The notes beneath the pieces are model-generated. The model ran no database searches and was not told where the DNA came from. It worked only from the letters and a program-made list of their open reading frames with translations. This document shows, in pieces, positions 8,288 to 17,217 of a stretch of DNA of 23,515 nucleotides (within the stretch, counting starts at the first letter, position 1; every line of letters starts with the position of its first letter). Made by a program: the position numbers and the translations under genes. This DNA is from a virus, in IMG/VR virus record IMGVR_UViG_3300030106_001233, positions 1 through 23,515 of that record; one strand, written 5' to 3'.

Positions 8288-8820
8288 TGGCTGAACAACA
8301 AGATGAACCTTTATTTGATGGACCTATTCCCGGACAAGCATTAACTGCTGAAACAGGAACAAGAGCATGGGAAAATCCTCCTGAATTAACAACTGTAGAG
8401 GAAGCTACAGACTATTACCTTGAAAGAATGTCCTCAGATGAATTTACAGAGCAACTTGTAAATACTATGGAGACAGGTGTTCCTATAACAACTATTGCTA
8501 GTATTTTACAATTAGGTGCTGTTATGGAAGGTATACACTCTTTAGATGTTGGTATGTTAGTAACACCTATTTTAATTGAGATGATGATGTTAATAGGAGA
8601 TAGCGAAAAAATTAAGTATGAAACAGGATTAGAAAGAAAAAGATTAACTATTGACCCATCTCTTGTTGCTAATATCACTACTAAATTAAAAACAAAAGAA
8701 ATAGAAGAAAAAGAAACAAAAGAAGATATAAAAAAAGAACCTATAGAAATGGATAAAGAAGAAATGGATAAAGAAGAACCTAAAGGATTAATGTCTAGGA
8801 GAGAAAATAATGTTGAATAG
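8287..8820 (+). CDS. Conserved phage protein with PIPGQALT motif, acidic-basic tail
   Basis: A 177-residue protein. The N-terminus carries DGPIPGQALTAETGTRAWEN followed by PPELTTVEEATDYYLERM, a block I recall from unnamed structural proteins of cyanophages and other marine phages. A hydrophobic helical centre follows (about residues 65-100, TTIASILQLGAVMEGI and MLVTPILIEMMMLI). The last 50 residues are a run of Lys/Glu-rich sequence (KEIEEKETKEDIKKE and following). It overlaps the genes on both sides (one base before, eleven after), so it is translated with them. Function is not established; presence in the virion is inferred from neighbours. Confidence 0.6.
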   Translation: MAEQQDEPLFDGPIPGQALTAETGTRAWENPPELTTVEEATDYYLERMSSDEFTEQLVNTMETGVPITTIASILQLGAVMEGIHSLDVGMLVTPILIEMMMLIGDSEKIKYETGLERKRLTIDPSLVANITTKLKTKEIEEKETKEDIKKEPIEMDKEEMDKEEPKGLMSRRENNVE

Positions 8821-10165
8821 AATAGCAGATAGAATATCAAAAGTTATAGAAGACCCTAAAGCACAAGGGTTTGCAGCAGGTCTTGCTAAAAGTCTAGATG
8901 ATAATTTAAAAAATAGTTTAAATAGGACAAATTCAGCTATTGATAGATTTAGAGAAAGACAAGAAGCTAGAGAAGAAAGTAGAATGGTTGAATACAAAAA
9001 GAATAAAAAAGACACTGAAACAGCTATTCAAAATTTTGCAGGTCTTATTAAAGCAAATAATTTAATGCCTGAAGGTACAACAGGTAGTGTATATGATTTT
9101 GCAGCACAATTATATAAAAGTGCAGGGAGTGTTGAAGCTGCAGGACAATTATATAAAGATTTAACAAAAACAGCAAACACTATAGGATTGAGTGGTAAAG
9201 ATAATCCATTAGAATTTGTTACAGATGTGGCTAGTTTAAATAATATGACTTTTGCTGAAACTGTTAATCAATTAGCTAATAGACCTGAAAAATTTGTAAT
9301 GTCCGATACTAAAAAAATTATGGGTCGAGGGTTATTAGCAAGAGCAGATATTACATCTAAAGTAAAACAAGCAATTAGTGAAGTAACTTCTGATATTCCT
9401 GAACAAGATACAGACATGACTATACCAGCAGCAAAAATTGATAGAAGTAAAATGCTTGATGCTGTTACTTATAAAAAAGAAGATGAATTGCGAAAGGCTC
9501 AACTAGCTAATTTAGTAAATAGAACTAAATTAAATAAAGCACAAATAGATAAAATATACAAAGAAATAGATGATTATGGAAGATTAGATTTATCAGGTTT
9601 TAAATCTATTAACAAGGATATTTATACCCGATATATGAAAGGAAAAGGATTTAATTTAGATGGAGATGGAAACTTAAAATTTACTGATGGTGCTGATAGA
9701 GGAGAGTATGCTCAAAAATTCCAAGCGTATGCTAGAAATGTTTTTCGGTTTTATCCCTTTGGTATAAAAGATAAACCCTTAGTAAATAATGCTTATAAGG
9801 CTAGTATTCAAAGTGTGTTTGGAGATTTATCTGTAGCGACAGGTACAGATAGCGATAGAGAAGCACACGCAGGTAATCATTTTAAACCTATATTTATAGA
9901 CACAAAGAGAGATGCAGATGGAAGGGTTGTTAGTGAAGAATTAATTACACAACAAGGCGAAGGTTATGCCGTTGGACAGATATATTTTAGACCCGATACT
10001 GGTAGGGCATTTGTTTATACTGGTGAAAAAGATTTTAATAAACAAGTTTTATTAGATAGTAAATTTATATTAGAAGAATCACCCGTATACGACAATATTA
10101 CTTTTAAACGCCCTCAAGACAACAAAATTGTTACAATTAAAGGTTTTACACCTTTATCACGATAG
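8810..10165 (+). CDS. Probable internal virion protein
   Basis: A 451-residue protein. The first 80 residues are charged and helical (IADRISKVIEDPKAQGFA, then RFRERQEAREESR). The middle is mixed helix. The C-terminal 120 residues are more globular and include GYAVGQIYFRPDTGRAFVYT. No enzymatic motif was found. The ATG lies inside the end of the preceding gene, with AGGAGAG upstream, and it precedes the very large gene by eight bases. In short-tailed phages, genes at this place between fibre and large ejection proteins usually encode proteins stored in the head and ejected with DNA. That assignment is by position. Confidence 0.55.
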   Translation: MLNRIADRISKVIEDPKAQGFAAGLAKSLDDNLKNSLNRTNSAIDRFRERQEAREESRMVEYKKNKKDTETAIQNFAGLIKANNLMPEGTTGSVYDFAAQLYKSAGSVEAAGQLYKDLTKTANTIGLSGKDNPLEFVTDVASLNNMTFAETVNQLANRPEKFVMSDTKKIMGRGLLARADITSKVKQAISEVTSDIPEQDTDMTIPAAKIDRSKMLDAVTYKKEDELRKAQLANLVNRTKLNKAQIDKIYKEIDDYGRLDLSGFKSINKDIYTRYMKGKGFNLDGDGNLKFTDGADRGEYAQKFQAYARNVFRFYPFGIKDKPLVNNAYKASIQSVFGDLSVATGTDSDREAHAGNHFKPIFIDTKRDADGRVVSEELITQQGEGYAVGQIYFRPDTGRAFVYTGEKDFNKQVLLDSKFILEESPVYDNITFKRPQDNKIVTIKGFTPLSR

Positions 10166-10173
10166 GATAATAA

Positions 10174-13100
10174 ATGCCAGAACTTACAAAAGAAGAATTT
10201 GAAGCTAAAACAGGTACTACATTTGATGCCCTTTATAAAGGTAAAAGCACACCTATTGAAATTAAACCTACCGACCTAGAAACAGATGAACCATTTGTAG
10301 AAAAAGTAGATGCACCTAAAAGCATCATGGATTCTACAACAAGACAAATGCGAAATTTAAGTCTTTTAGCAACAGGTCAAGAAACCCCCAAAGAAAAATT
10401 TATAAGATTAGATGAAGAATCAGAGATTTTACCTAAAGTTACTAGAGAAGATTTAGAAAAAGATGAAGATTTTTTAAATATGTATCTACAACACAGAGTT
10501 GATAGATTTCCCCACATTGTAGGAGAAGGTGCAGAAGGGTTAAGTTATCCTGCTCACAATTTAATAGGGGGAAAAATTGAAGATTCTACTAATGAAGATT
10601 ATATTGATGATTATATAGACTATATGCGATTTGAAACACAAAACATTTTAGATGTAAGTTTTGCAAGAAGTTGGTTACAAGATACAAAAGATAAACAGAG
10701 AATATCTATTGAAAGAGGAGATACAGAAGAAGCAAATAAGTATGCAAATCAATTATTACGATATAAAAAATTACATCAAACTTGGAATAGATTTGCAGGT
10801 TTAACTGACTCAGCAAGGTATGAAAATAAAGATGCCTTGCAAATTATGGCAGATGTAGCAGGAACAGTTGGAACAAATGTTTTTATACAAGTTGCTGACC
10901 CTTTAACAATTTTTACTGCCGCAGGAACAAAATTAATAGATGCAGTAACTGTGGGTGCAGCTCGTAAGAAAGCAGTTGGAAGTTTATTAACTAATGCACT
11001 AGCTAGTGTAGGAAGAAATCCAATTAAAACTGGGGTAGTTACAGGTGCAATGATTGATGGTAGCACTTCTTTATTTTTAGATTTAGCTTTGCAATCAAAT
11101 GAAATAGAAGTAGGAATAAGAAAAGAAATAGACTATGATAGGGCAACTGCTACAGCTGCAGTGGGAGCAGTAACAGGAGGTGTTCTAGGTGGTGTTGGGA
11201 GTATGTCATTAACTAGAGCAGAAAGAATTACAAGAGGAGAAATTTCTAAAGGATTTAAAAATGCAGTAAAAAAAGCTGTTTCAGAAGCTAGAAAAACTAA
11301 TACGGATGTAAAAAATAAAGAACTTGCAGATAGTATTCGTGAAAAACTAGCAAAAGGTATTGAAAAAAACTTTGGAAAAAAATCTATTATTAGAAATAAA
11401 GATGGAAAAGCATTAAGAGTAAATTATGATGTAATGAAGAAAAAAACTGATGATGTTATGTTAAATGCAGGATTATCAGATGATTTCTTTGATGCTAGAC
11501 TTTCTTTAGAAACCCATGAACGTGTAATCGGTGCTTTAACAGATATAATTTCATCTGCTAGAAAAGGAGATATTGAATTAGATGTTCTTCCTAGTAGTAA
11601 TTTAACACCTAAGATGCTTACAGGTAAATTAAGAGGAAATGAAACTGTAAGTGAAAGAATGATAAATCTAGTAACTAATATTGATAAAAAACACCATAAT
11701 AAATTAAAAGAAATTTTTGGAAAATATAATGTAACATACAGAGAAATTGCTGCAGCAACTTTCACAGAAGCATCTGAAGCTGCTAAAATTTTACAGTTAA
11801 GAAGTCAACTCTCTAAAAATATAGGTAGAAGTCCATTTGATAAAATAAAACAAACTGCTGAAGATATAGCAGAACAACAAGCAGATACTATTTATAAAAA
11901 GTTAAGAAAAAATAGTGCTAATTTAGCATTAGCTATAGATAGTGGTTCTAGAACTGCTATACAAACATTAAAAACACAACAGCAAGCATTAAAAACACAA
12001 TTAAGAAAAGTTAAAAAAACTGCATCTGGTAAAAAAGTTATTGGAGTATATGATGCTGCATTACACGCTGAAAATTTAAGAAGATTAGCACTTGTTAGTG
12101 CAATTCCTACAGCAATTAGAAATAACTATTCGCAAAAAATACGTAGTGCTGTAGAAATGCCAATATATTTTTTAGAGAGTGTTTTAAATCCTAGAAAAAA
12201 AGTAAGTCTTGAAGGAACAATGTCACAGTTAAGATTTACATTTTATGACCAACAAGAAGCTGCTGTTTTAACACAAAGTATTTTAGGAATGTTTCCTGAG
12301 CAAAGGGCAAAATTTGCAAGTAATTATGCTGAATCTGTAAATTTAGTTAAAAAATTAAACCCTTCTCAAAACGGAACTGCAAGATTACAAAATGGTTTAG
12401 ATACAAAACCTAATCGTGTTTTGGACACAGCAGAGAATGTGCTTCATATGGTAAATGGTCTTAACAGATTTCAAGAAGCTGTTTATAGAAATGGTCATTT
12501 TGCTGCATCTATGCAAAGAATGTTGATAGATAAAGGTCAAAATGACATGATGAAAGTTTTAAGAAATGGTGAACTTTTAAAACATCTAGATGAAGCAGAT
12601 ATAGAAAAAGCTGTAGATGATGCATTAAATTTTACCTATGCAAGTGAACCTGAGTTTGGTCCTTTCAAAGCTATAAATAATATGTTAGTTAGAAGTATTG
12701 TAGGAACTTGGATTGCTCCGTTTCCTCGTTTTATGTTTAAAGCAATAGAAATGACTTATAATTATAATCATACTGGTATTGTTCATGGTTTAGGAGAAGT
12801 ATTGTATGGTTCTGCTGCAGGTAGTACCTATAGGTCTGATAAAGGATTTCGTAGAATAGCACAAGGAATTGCAGGTGGAACACCTTTAATTTCTTTAGGG
12901 TATTATTTACGTGACCCTGAAACAGGAACTGCTGGTGCAGAGTTTCACAACTTGGTAGATAGAGATGGCAATGAGTATAATGCATTATATTATTTTCCTT
13001 TAGCACCCTATCTATTAATAGGAGAAATGATACATAGGTCAGAAAACAATTTTTTTAACATGATGGGAGTAAATGTACCTAATCCATATAAAATTGGATT

Positions 13101-14289
13101 TAATGTTAATGAAGCCTTAAAATTAAAAGATTTTAATAAATGGAAAACAGAAGGATATAAAGCATTTCAATTAACAGGAGAAGGTAGACCGGGAAAAACT
13201 ACATTAGGATTGCCTGCAACAGGAAGAGAATTGATGCAAGGTTTTTTTGGTTCTACATTTAGAGGTGCAGGTCCTTTAATAAAAATAACAGATGATATAA
13301 TAAATAGTATAGACCCTGACTCTGATAATGTACAGAGTATGCGTTCTTATGCTAGACTAGGAGAATATTTTGGTGATGCTGCTAGTGGTTTTGGACAACC
13401 TATTTTTCAATTTGCTGAAGTACCTATAAGAGCTCCATCTGATGAAAAATTTTTACACTTTACAGCTATAGCTGACCCACATGAACGTAGAAGAGCATAT
13501 TTAGCTGACCCAACATATGAAAGTGGAGTAGGTGCTTTTATGGATGGATTTGCTAAACCTATTAAAGGTAGACTTGATAGGGTAATGCGAATTTTTGAAG
13601 CATCAGATGCAGAATTAGAAAGAATAAAAGAAGATAAAAGATATTTTGCAGAGAGTCCTATATTTGAACAAACACCTGTTAGAGTATTATCTTGGATGAA
13701 GTTACTATTTGGTGCAACTCTTACAAAAGCACCCCCACCATATTATAAAGAATTAGGAAGGTTAGGATTTACCTACAAAGATTTTATGGGTAAAACCAGC
13801 AATGATATCCAAAATGCAGAGTTTAATAAAAGAATGGGGGAATGGAATAATAGATATATGGCTAATCTTATACTAGATGCATTTGATAATGCTAAAAAAG
13901 TTTTAATAGCAGGACAAAGAATAACAGACCCAAAATTAATAGATAGGATTGCTGCTTCAAGAATAAGAAATGAAATATCAAAAGTAAGAACATCTATTAC
14001 AGAAGAAATAAAAAAATTAGATGATGGTGATGTAAAAGCAGCTAGTATGTATAATAGATACAATTCATTAGATAATCGAGATAAAGAATCTAGAGAACGC
14101 TTTTTACGAACAGAAATGAAAGCATTTTATGAACGAGATAATGTAGATTTAGAATATTTTAAAAAAAGATTAGGATTAAATAGTCTAGAAGAAATAGAAG
14201 AATTATACGACCCAAATAAAAAAGAGTTCCGATTAGATTTAACAAATATTAAAATTCTTAATGAATTATTATCTATTGATTTTAAGTAA
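10174..14289 (+). CDS. Very large probable ejection (internal virion) protein
   Basis: A 1371-residue, largely helical, Lys/Glu-rich protein with no recognised catalytic motif. Two low-charge segments stand out: about residues 228-265 (MADVAGTVGTNVFIQVADPL and on) and about 324-346, where AAVGAVTGGVLGGVGS is a Gly-rich hydrophobic stretch able to insert into a membrane. The central part has many Lys/Gln helices. The last 300 residues include ASGFGQPIFQFAEVPIRAPS. Size, composition and place at the end of the virion block match large T7 gp16-type ejection proteins, which extend the tail across the cell envelope. Unlike T7 gp16, I see no N-terminal lytic transglycosylase signature. It is the last + strand gene before the strand switch. 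Confidence 0.6.
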   Translation: MPELTKEEFEAKTGTTFDALYKGKSTPIEIKPTDLETDEPFVEKVDAPKSIMDSTTRQMRNLSLLATGQETPKEKFIRLDEESEILPKVTREDLEKDEDFLNMYLQHRVDRFPHIVGEGAEGLSYPAHNLIGGKIEDSTNEDYIDDYIDYMRFETQNILDVSFARSWLQDTKDKQRISIERGDTEEANKYANQLLRYKKLHQTWNRFAGLTDSARYENKDALQIMADVAGTVGTNVFIQVADPLTIFTAAGTKLIDAVTVGAARKKAVGSLLTNALASVGRNPIKTGVVTGAMIDGSTSLFLDLALQSNEIEVGIRKEIDYDRATATAAVGAVTGGVLGGVGSMSLTRAERITRGEISKGFKNAVKKAVSEARKTNTDVKNKELADSIREKLAKGIEKNFGKKSIIRNKDGKALRVNYDVMKKKTDDVMLNAGLSDDFFDARLSLETHERVIGALTDIISSARKGDIELDVLPSSNLTPKMLTGKLRGNETVSERMINLVTNIDKKHHNKLKEIFGKYNVTYREIAAATFTEASEAAKILQLRSQLSKNIGRSPFDKIKQTAEDIAEQQADTIYKKLRKNSANLALAIDSGSRTAIQTLKTQQQALKTQLRKVKKTASGKKVIGVYDAALHAENLRRLALVSAIPTAIRNNYSQKIRSAVEMPIYFLESVLNPRKKVSLEGTMSQLRFTFYDQQEAAVLTQSILGMFPEQRAKFASNYAESVNLVKKLNPSQNGTARLQNGLDTKPNRVLDTAENVLHMVNGLNRFQEAVYRNGHFAASMQRMLIDKGQNDMMKVLRNGELLKHLDEADIEKAVDDALNFTYASEPEFGPFKAINNMLVRSIVGTWIAPFPRFMFKAIEMTYNYNHTGIVHGLGEVLYGSAAGSTYRSDKGFRRIAQGIAGGTPLISLGYYLRDPETGTAGAEFHNLVDRDGNEYNALYYFPLAPYLLIGEMIHRSENNFFNMMGVNVPNPYKIGFNVNEALKLKDFNKWKTEGYKAFQLTGEGRPGKTTLGLPATGRELMQGFFGSTFRGAGPLIKITDDIINSIDPDSDNVQSMRSYARLGEYFGDAASGFGQPIFQFAEVPIRAPSDEKFLHFTAIADPHERRRAYLADPTYESGVGAFMDGFAKPIKGRLDRVMRIFEASDAELERIKEDKRYFAESPIFEQTPVRVLSWMKLLFGATLTKAPPPYYKELGRLGFTYKDFMGKTSNDIQNAEFNKRMGEWNNRYMANLILDAFDNAKKVLIAGQRITDPKLIDRIAASRIRNEISKVRTSITEEIKKLDDGDVKAASMYNRYNSLDNRDKESRERFLRTEMKAFYERDNVDLEYFKKRLGLNSLEEIEELYDPNKKEFRLDLTNIKILNELLSIDFK

Positions 14290-14430
14290 TACTCTCACAA
14301 TATCATTTAATTTTATTTGACAAGATTCTAACAAAGCTATTGTTGACTTAATATCTGCTAAAATCTTGTCATTTGTATTGTTTTTCTTTTTAGCTAAAAA
14401 ATCTTTAGCTTCTTGCTCTAACTTGTTCAC
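14269..14430 (-). CDS. Possible 53-residue protein at the convergent junction
   Basis: A GTG-start frame (begins MNKLEQEAKDFLAKKK) runs to a TAA inside the end of the large + strand gene, overlapping it by 21 bases. It starts inside the last codons of the RMF-like gene (26-base overlap), a coupling pattern common in this region. The product would be helical and charged in its first half, with leucine/isoleucine spacing fitting a small amphipathic helix bundle. The upstream AAAGAAAG is a weak ribosome binding site. Against it, the frame covers the inverted repeat proposed as a terminator. I rate it plausible but unproven. Confidence 0.35.
   Translation of the reverse strand: MNKLEQEAKDFLAKKKNNTNDKILADIKSTIALLESCQIKLNDIVRVLLKINR
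14318..14371 (+). terminator. Possible terminator of the virion transcript
   Basis: TGACAAGATT at 14318-14327 is the exact reverse complement of AATCTTGTCA at 14362-14371. The + strand then continues TTTGTATTGTTTTTCTTTTT. A 10-base stem followed by a T-rich run at a tail-to-tail gene junction fits a rho-independent terminator for the + transcript. The 34-base loop is long, though it could contain a small inner stem (AACAA/TTGTT at 14330-14344), so the call is tentative. Confidence 0.4.
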
Positions 14431-14620
14431 GTTGTTTTACTTTCTTTAAATTTTCAAAATAGGCTGTATTCCAACCTCTTTGCCATTCTCTATGTTGCAT
14501 AGAGTTTTGCTTCAATTTACTATCTAAACTACCTCTTTTGAAGGCTTTATATCCCCACCCAAATTGAATACTTAGTGGTGCATCATATTTACTTAGATAT
14601 TTTTTCCTTTTTTGTATCAT
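14405..14620 (-). CDS. RMF-like protein (ribosome modulation factor/CrpP fold)
   Basis: A 71-residue basic protein. Residues 23-53 follow the ribosome modulation factor pattern: G23-Y24-K-A26...G30, about 16 residues, then W46-Q-R-G49-W50...A53. E. coli RMF has GYQA...G and WLGGW...A at nearly the same spacing. RMF binds the 30S subunit and helps turn ribosomes into inactive dimers; related small proteins occur in plasmids and phages (Rmf/CrpP fold). A phage version might alter host translation, or might be a structural cousin with another role. AGGAGAG precedes the ATG at good spacing. The gene overlaps the upstream gene by 32 bases. Fold similarity is based on the conserved Gly/Trp pattern only. 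Confidence 0.6.
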   Translation of the reverse strand: MIQKRKKYLSKYDAPLSIQFGWGYKAFKRGSLDSKLKQNSMQHREWQRGWNTAYFENLKKVKQREQVRARS

Positions 14621-14837
14621 CTTTACTCTCCTCTTTTTTGTTAAAGTATTTTTCTAGTATCTCTATCTTGTCATGGTAATCTGCAATTATTCCAAGATGT
14701 TTTTCTATCTCTTCTTGTATATCACCATGTTCACCAATACCTACAGGTTGATTTAACAACACTTCAACATTGGCTACTCTTCTATTTATCATACCTATAT
14801 AGTATGATTTAGCAGTATTAATTAACATTTGTCGCAT
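14589..14837 (-). CDS. Conserved small phage protein, function unknown
   Basis: An 82-residue protein. The motif INRRVANVEVLLNQPVGIGE followed by HGDIQEEIEKHLGIIADYHD (about residues 17-56) is one I recall from unnamed small proteins of cyanophages and other marine phages. It is helical with a conserved HxDI turn and a Lys/Glu-rich C-terminal tail of about 18 residues. The ribosome binding site AAGGAG lies seven bases before the ATG. The start lies within the end of the upstream PD-(D/E)XK-like gene (20-base overlap) and the end covers the start of the RMF-like gene, so all three are probably one transcript. No catalytic motif is seen. Confidence 0.65.
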   Translation of the reverse strand: MRQMLINTAKSYYIGMINRRVANVEVLLNQPVGIGEHGDIQEEIEKHLGIIADYHDKIEILEKYFNKKEESKDDTKKEKISK

Positions 14838-15252
14838 CTTTTATCTCCTTTTTAAAAGCCTTAATCACATCTGATGAAAACAATCTTTGTATATTTAATA
14901 GATACATACGTGAAGCATTGTTATCACCACCTTTTACACTTCTTTTATAATCAAGATTGTTGATTATTTTTTTGAGGTTCTTCGTTTCAAAAACAATCGT
15001 AGCAAATGTTTCATCTCCAATACAAAGATTATGAAACCAATAATCCGACTCCGTACTGTTAATTCCACTAGGTTTACCATAGCTCTCATACTCGACAGCA
15101 ATATTACCCGAAGTTTGCCAAATATCTCTTTCACTTTTTACCTCTATCTTTTTATCTTGTAACATATCGACAATCATTTGTTCTCTTACTTTACCATATT
15201 TCAAATCAATGTCAAACTTTTTTCTATTATCTTTACTAGGTTCTATACTCAT
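14818..15252 (-). CDS. PD-(D/E)XK nuclease-like protein
   Basis: A 144-residue protein. The first half has KYGKVREQMIVDML with E24, then KIEVKSERDIW with E37 and K39, then TSGNIAVEYESYGKPSGIN with E54. A helix with Glu, an ExK strand and a following Glu are the usual pattern of small PD-(D/E)XK nucleases such as Holliday-junction resolvases. The ExK and GKPSGI blocks recur in unnamed marine-phage proteins. The expected Asp before the ExK strand is not clear, so the active site may be rearranged or the protein may have lost cleavage activity. The function could be DNA repair or degradation of host DNA. It follows the reductase by 22 bases and its ribosome binding site is part of a short inverted repeat. 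Confidence 0.55.
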   Translation of the reverse strand: MSIEPSKDNRKKFDIDLKYGKVREQMIVDMLQDKKIEVKSERDIWQTSGNIAVEYESYGKPSGINSTESDYWFHNLCIGDETFATIVFETKNLKKIINNLDYKRSVKGGDNNASRMYLLNIQRLFSSDVIKAFKKEIKDATNVN

Positions 15253-15266
15253 AAGGAATACTCCTT
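15253..15266 (-). promoter_or_regulatory. Ribosome binding site within a short hairpin
   Basis: On the minus strand AAGGAGTATTCCTT directly abuts the ATG of the PD-(D/E)XK-like gene. AAGGA and TCCTT can pair across a four-base loop, which would hide the ribosome binding site. The stem is only five pairs, so any effect on translation would be modest; ribosomes finishing the reductase 22 bases upstream could open it. Confidence 0.3.
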
Positions 15267-15274
15267 TCTATTTG

Positions 15275-17215
15275 TTAAGTTAAATCAACGACTTCACAAG
15301 AGTCTGCTGTACAAGCTAATTCTCTACCACCTGTAGTAGTATCTTCTCTTTCAAACTCTTGTAGTTTTGACCAATCTATATTCTTTGGCATCTTATCCAT
15401 CCATTCATTATATTCTTTTTCTGTAATGTCTTGATAAGGTGCTTGCTTATAAGAGTGGTCGCTATGTGGTAGGAAACTAATACCTGATACTTCATCAAAA
15501 TGTTTATACACCCAAGCACCAACTTCCATCCATTCTTCTTCTCTAACTGTTATTGTAACAGAGGGTTTATGTTCACACCAATATCTTTGATACATCAACC
15601 ATGTTTCTAATTGCCATAAAGCAGACTTATCATTTCGCTTAATAGCATTAGGTGGTGATTTCATTGGAAAACTAAACACCATAACACTTTGAGGTTTCAT
15701 TACATCAGGTTCACTAGGTATGCCTTGCTCTATCATAAACTGTGTTAATGGGTCTTTTACATCACCTCTAACAGTTCTGATGTAATAATCATTATGTCTA
15801 GCATGAATACCACTAGCACTATCTACAAGCTGTGATACTGTGCCACTAGGTTTAACACAAGTAATAGCAGTGGATTGTGGTATTTCTAATTGCTTGGCAT
15901 AAACAGCATTTGTTGTTACAGCAGTTTCTTTTAAGTTTTCTAACACACATTTTAATATATGATTATCTATACTACCATTCTTAGGAACAAGTGTAGGACA
16001 ATCTAATATACCTGTTAAAGATACTCCTAATAATCTTTCTTCTTCTGTATTATCTTTCCATATCTTTCTAATATATTTAAAGTCTGTGAGTGTAGATTGA
16101 AACGTACCTAGTATTGTAGCAAGTTCTACCTTTTCTTGTAAAGTTTCTAATGTATCATTCTCTCTTGCGACAACTTCAGATAGGTTACAGAATTGATAAG
16201 GTCTTAGTATAATCTCACTACAAGGATTACAACCAAATGCAAACTCTGTATTTCTTCTACCATTTTTCTCTGCTTGTTTAACAGCAGACTTACGATTAAA
16301 GATACCTCTTTCTCCTGACTTACTTTCTACAAGAGCTAACCACTCTCGCATAAATGTTTCCATTTGTACTTTACCTTTATAGGCAACAGAGTTATTTGCT
16401 AATGCTCGTTGTCCTTCGTTTTCCCACCAAGAACCTGACTTAGCGTGTCGCATTTGGTCATCACCAAGATTAGATAAACTAATCAATGCTGACCTTCTAA
16501 CACCACCTACAACAACAACTTCACCAATCTTACACATAATATCATGGCACTCTACTGGATATAATCTTCTACCTGCAGCATTTTTAAATATGCTTACACA
16601 AAAATGATATAAGTCTACCAAAGGTTGAGGACCTGATGCTCTACCACCAAATGTCTTTAATCTTGCACCTGCAGGTCTTACATCTTCAATATTAAACTGA
16701 GGTATCTGTCCTGCATATAACATAGCAATTAACTCTCTTAAAGATTTAGCCCAACCGGGTCTGCTATCTCCTACCTTAATTACTGTGTCAGATTCATGGA
16801 AGTCTTCATTAATGATAGGTAGTTTGTCTACATTTTCTCTTTCTACAGAAAACCCTACACCTGTGCCACACATTAATATATACATACATTCATCAAAAGC
16901 TCTAGGGCTATCTATAGGTATATATGAACAGTTATACCCTGCAACATGGCATCTATCTAAAGCAGGTCCTGATGTCATCAATGCTCGCATACTTGGCATA
17001 ATCTGCTGTGAGTATATTGCATCATATAATCTACTCTTTAATTCTGTAGGGATTGTATAATCATAATTATTCTCTAAATGATTACTCATATAATCCATAT
17101 ATCTTGTTACAGTTTCTCCCCAAGATTCTCTTCTTTGCTCATCATCTTTCCATCTAGCATACCTAGATAGTGCTATAAAGTTTTGGTAGTCTGTTGGTAG
17201 TGCATTATTAATCAT
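15275..17215 (-). CDS. nrdJ: Ribonucleotide reductase, class II (adenosylcobalamin-dependent)
   Basis: This 646-residue enzyme reduces ribonucleotides to deoxyribonucleotides for phage DNA synthesis, using vitamin B12 coenzyme to make its radical. The sequence shows AGYNCSYIPID with C96 and CGTGVGFSVE nearby. NPCSEI holds the radical cysteine C332 and E334, and QFCNLSE carries the partner cysteine C343. KPSGTVSQLVDSASGIHARH is the phosphate-binding region. The C-terminus ACTADSCEVVDLT has the redox pair C635/C640 that regenerates the active-site disulfide. It is shorter than the 739-residue Lactobacillus monomeric enzyme, consistent with phage versions. GGAGAG precedes the ATG. No nrdAB or class I small subunit is seen in the window. 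Class II needs no oxygen and no iron, but depends on host cobalamin. Confidence 0.93.
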   Translation of the reverse strand: MINNALPTDYQNFIALSRYARWKDDEQRRESWGETVTRYMDYMSNHLENNYDYTIPTELKSRLYDAIYSQQIMPSMRALMTSGPALDRCHVAGYNCSYIPIDSPRAFDECMYILMCGTGVGFSVERENVDKLPIINEDFHESDTVIKVGDSRPGWAKSLRELIAMLYAGQIPQFNIEDVRPAGARLKTFGGRASGPQPLVDLYHFCVSIFKNAAGRRLYPVECHDIMCKIGEVVVVGGVRRSALISLSNLGDDQMRHAKSGSWWENEGQRALANNSVAYKGKVQMETFMREWLALVESKSGERGIFNRKSAVKQAEKNGRRNTEFAFGCNPCSEIILRPYQFCNLSEVVARENDTLETLQEKVELATILGTFQSTLTDFKYIRKIWKDNTEEERLLGVSLTGILDCPTLVPKNGSIDNHILKCVLENLKETAVTTNAVYAKQLEIPQSTAITCVKPSGTVSQLVDSASGIHARHNDYYIRTVRGDVKDPLTQFMIEQGIPSEPDVMKPQSVMVFSFPMKSPPNAIKRNDKSALWQLETWLMYQRYWCEHKPSVTITVREEEWMEVGAWVYKHFDEVSGISFLPHSDHSYKQAPYQDITEKEYNEWMDKMPKNIDWSKLQEFEREDTTTGGRELACTADSCEVVDLT

Positions 17216-17217
17216 AG

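Noticed and set aside
14392-14410. Hairpin AGCTAAA/TTTAGCT as a terminator
   Set aside because: It has no T-rich run following it on either strand and lies partly in the coding end of the RMF-like gene.
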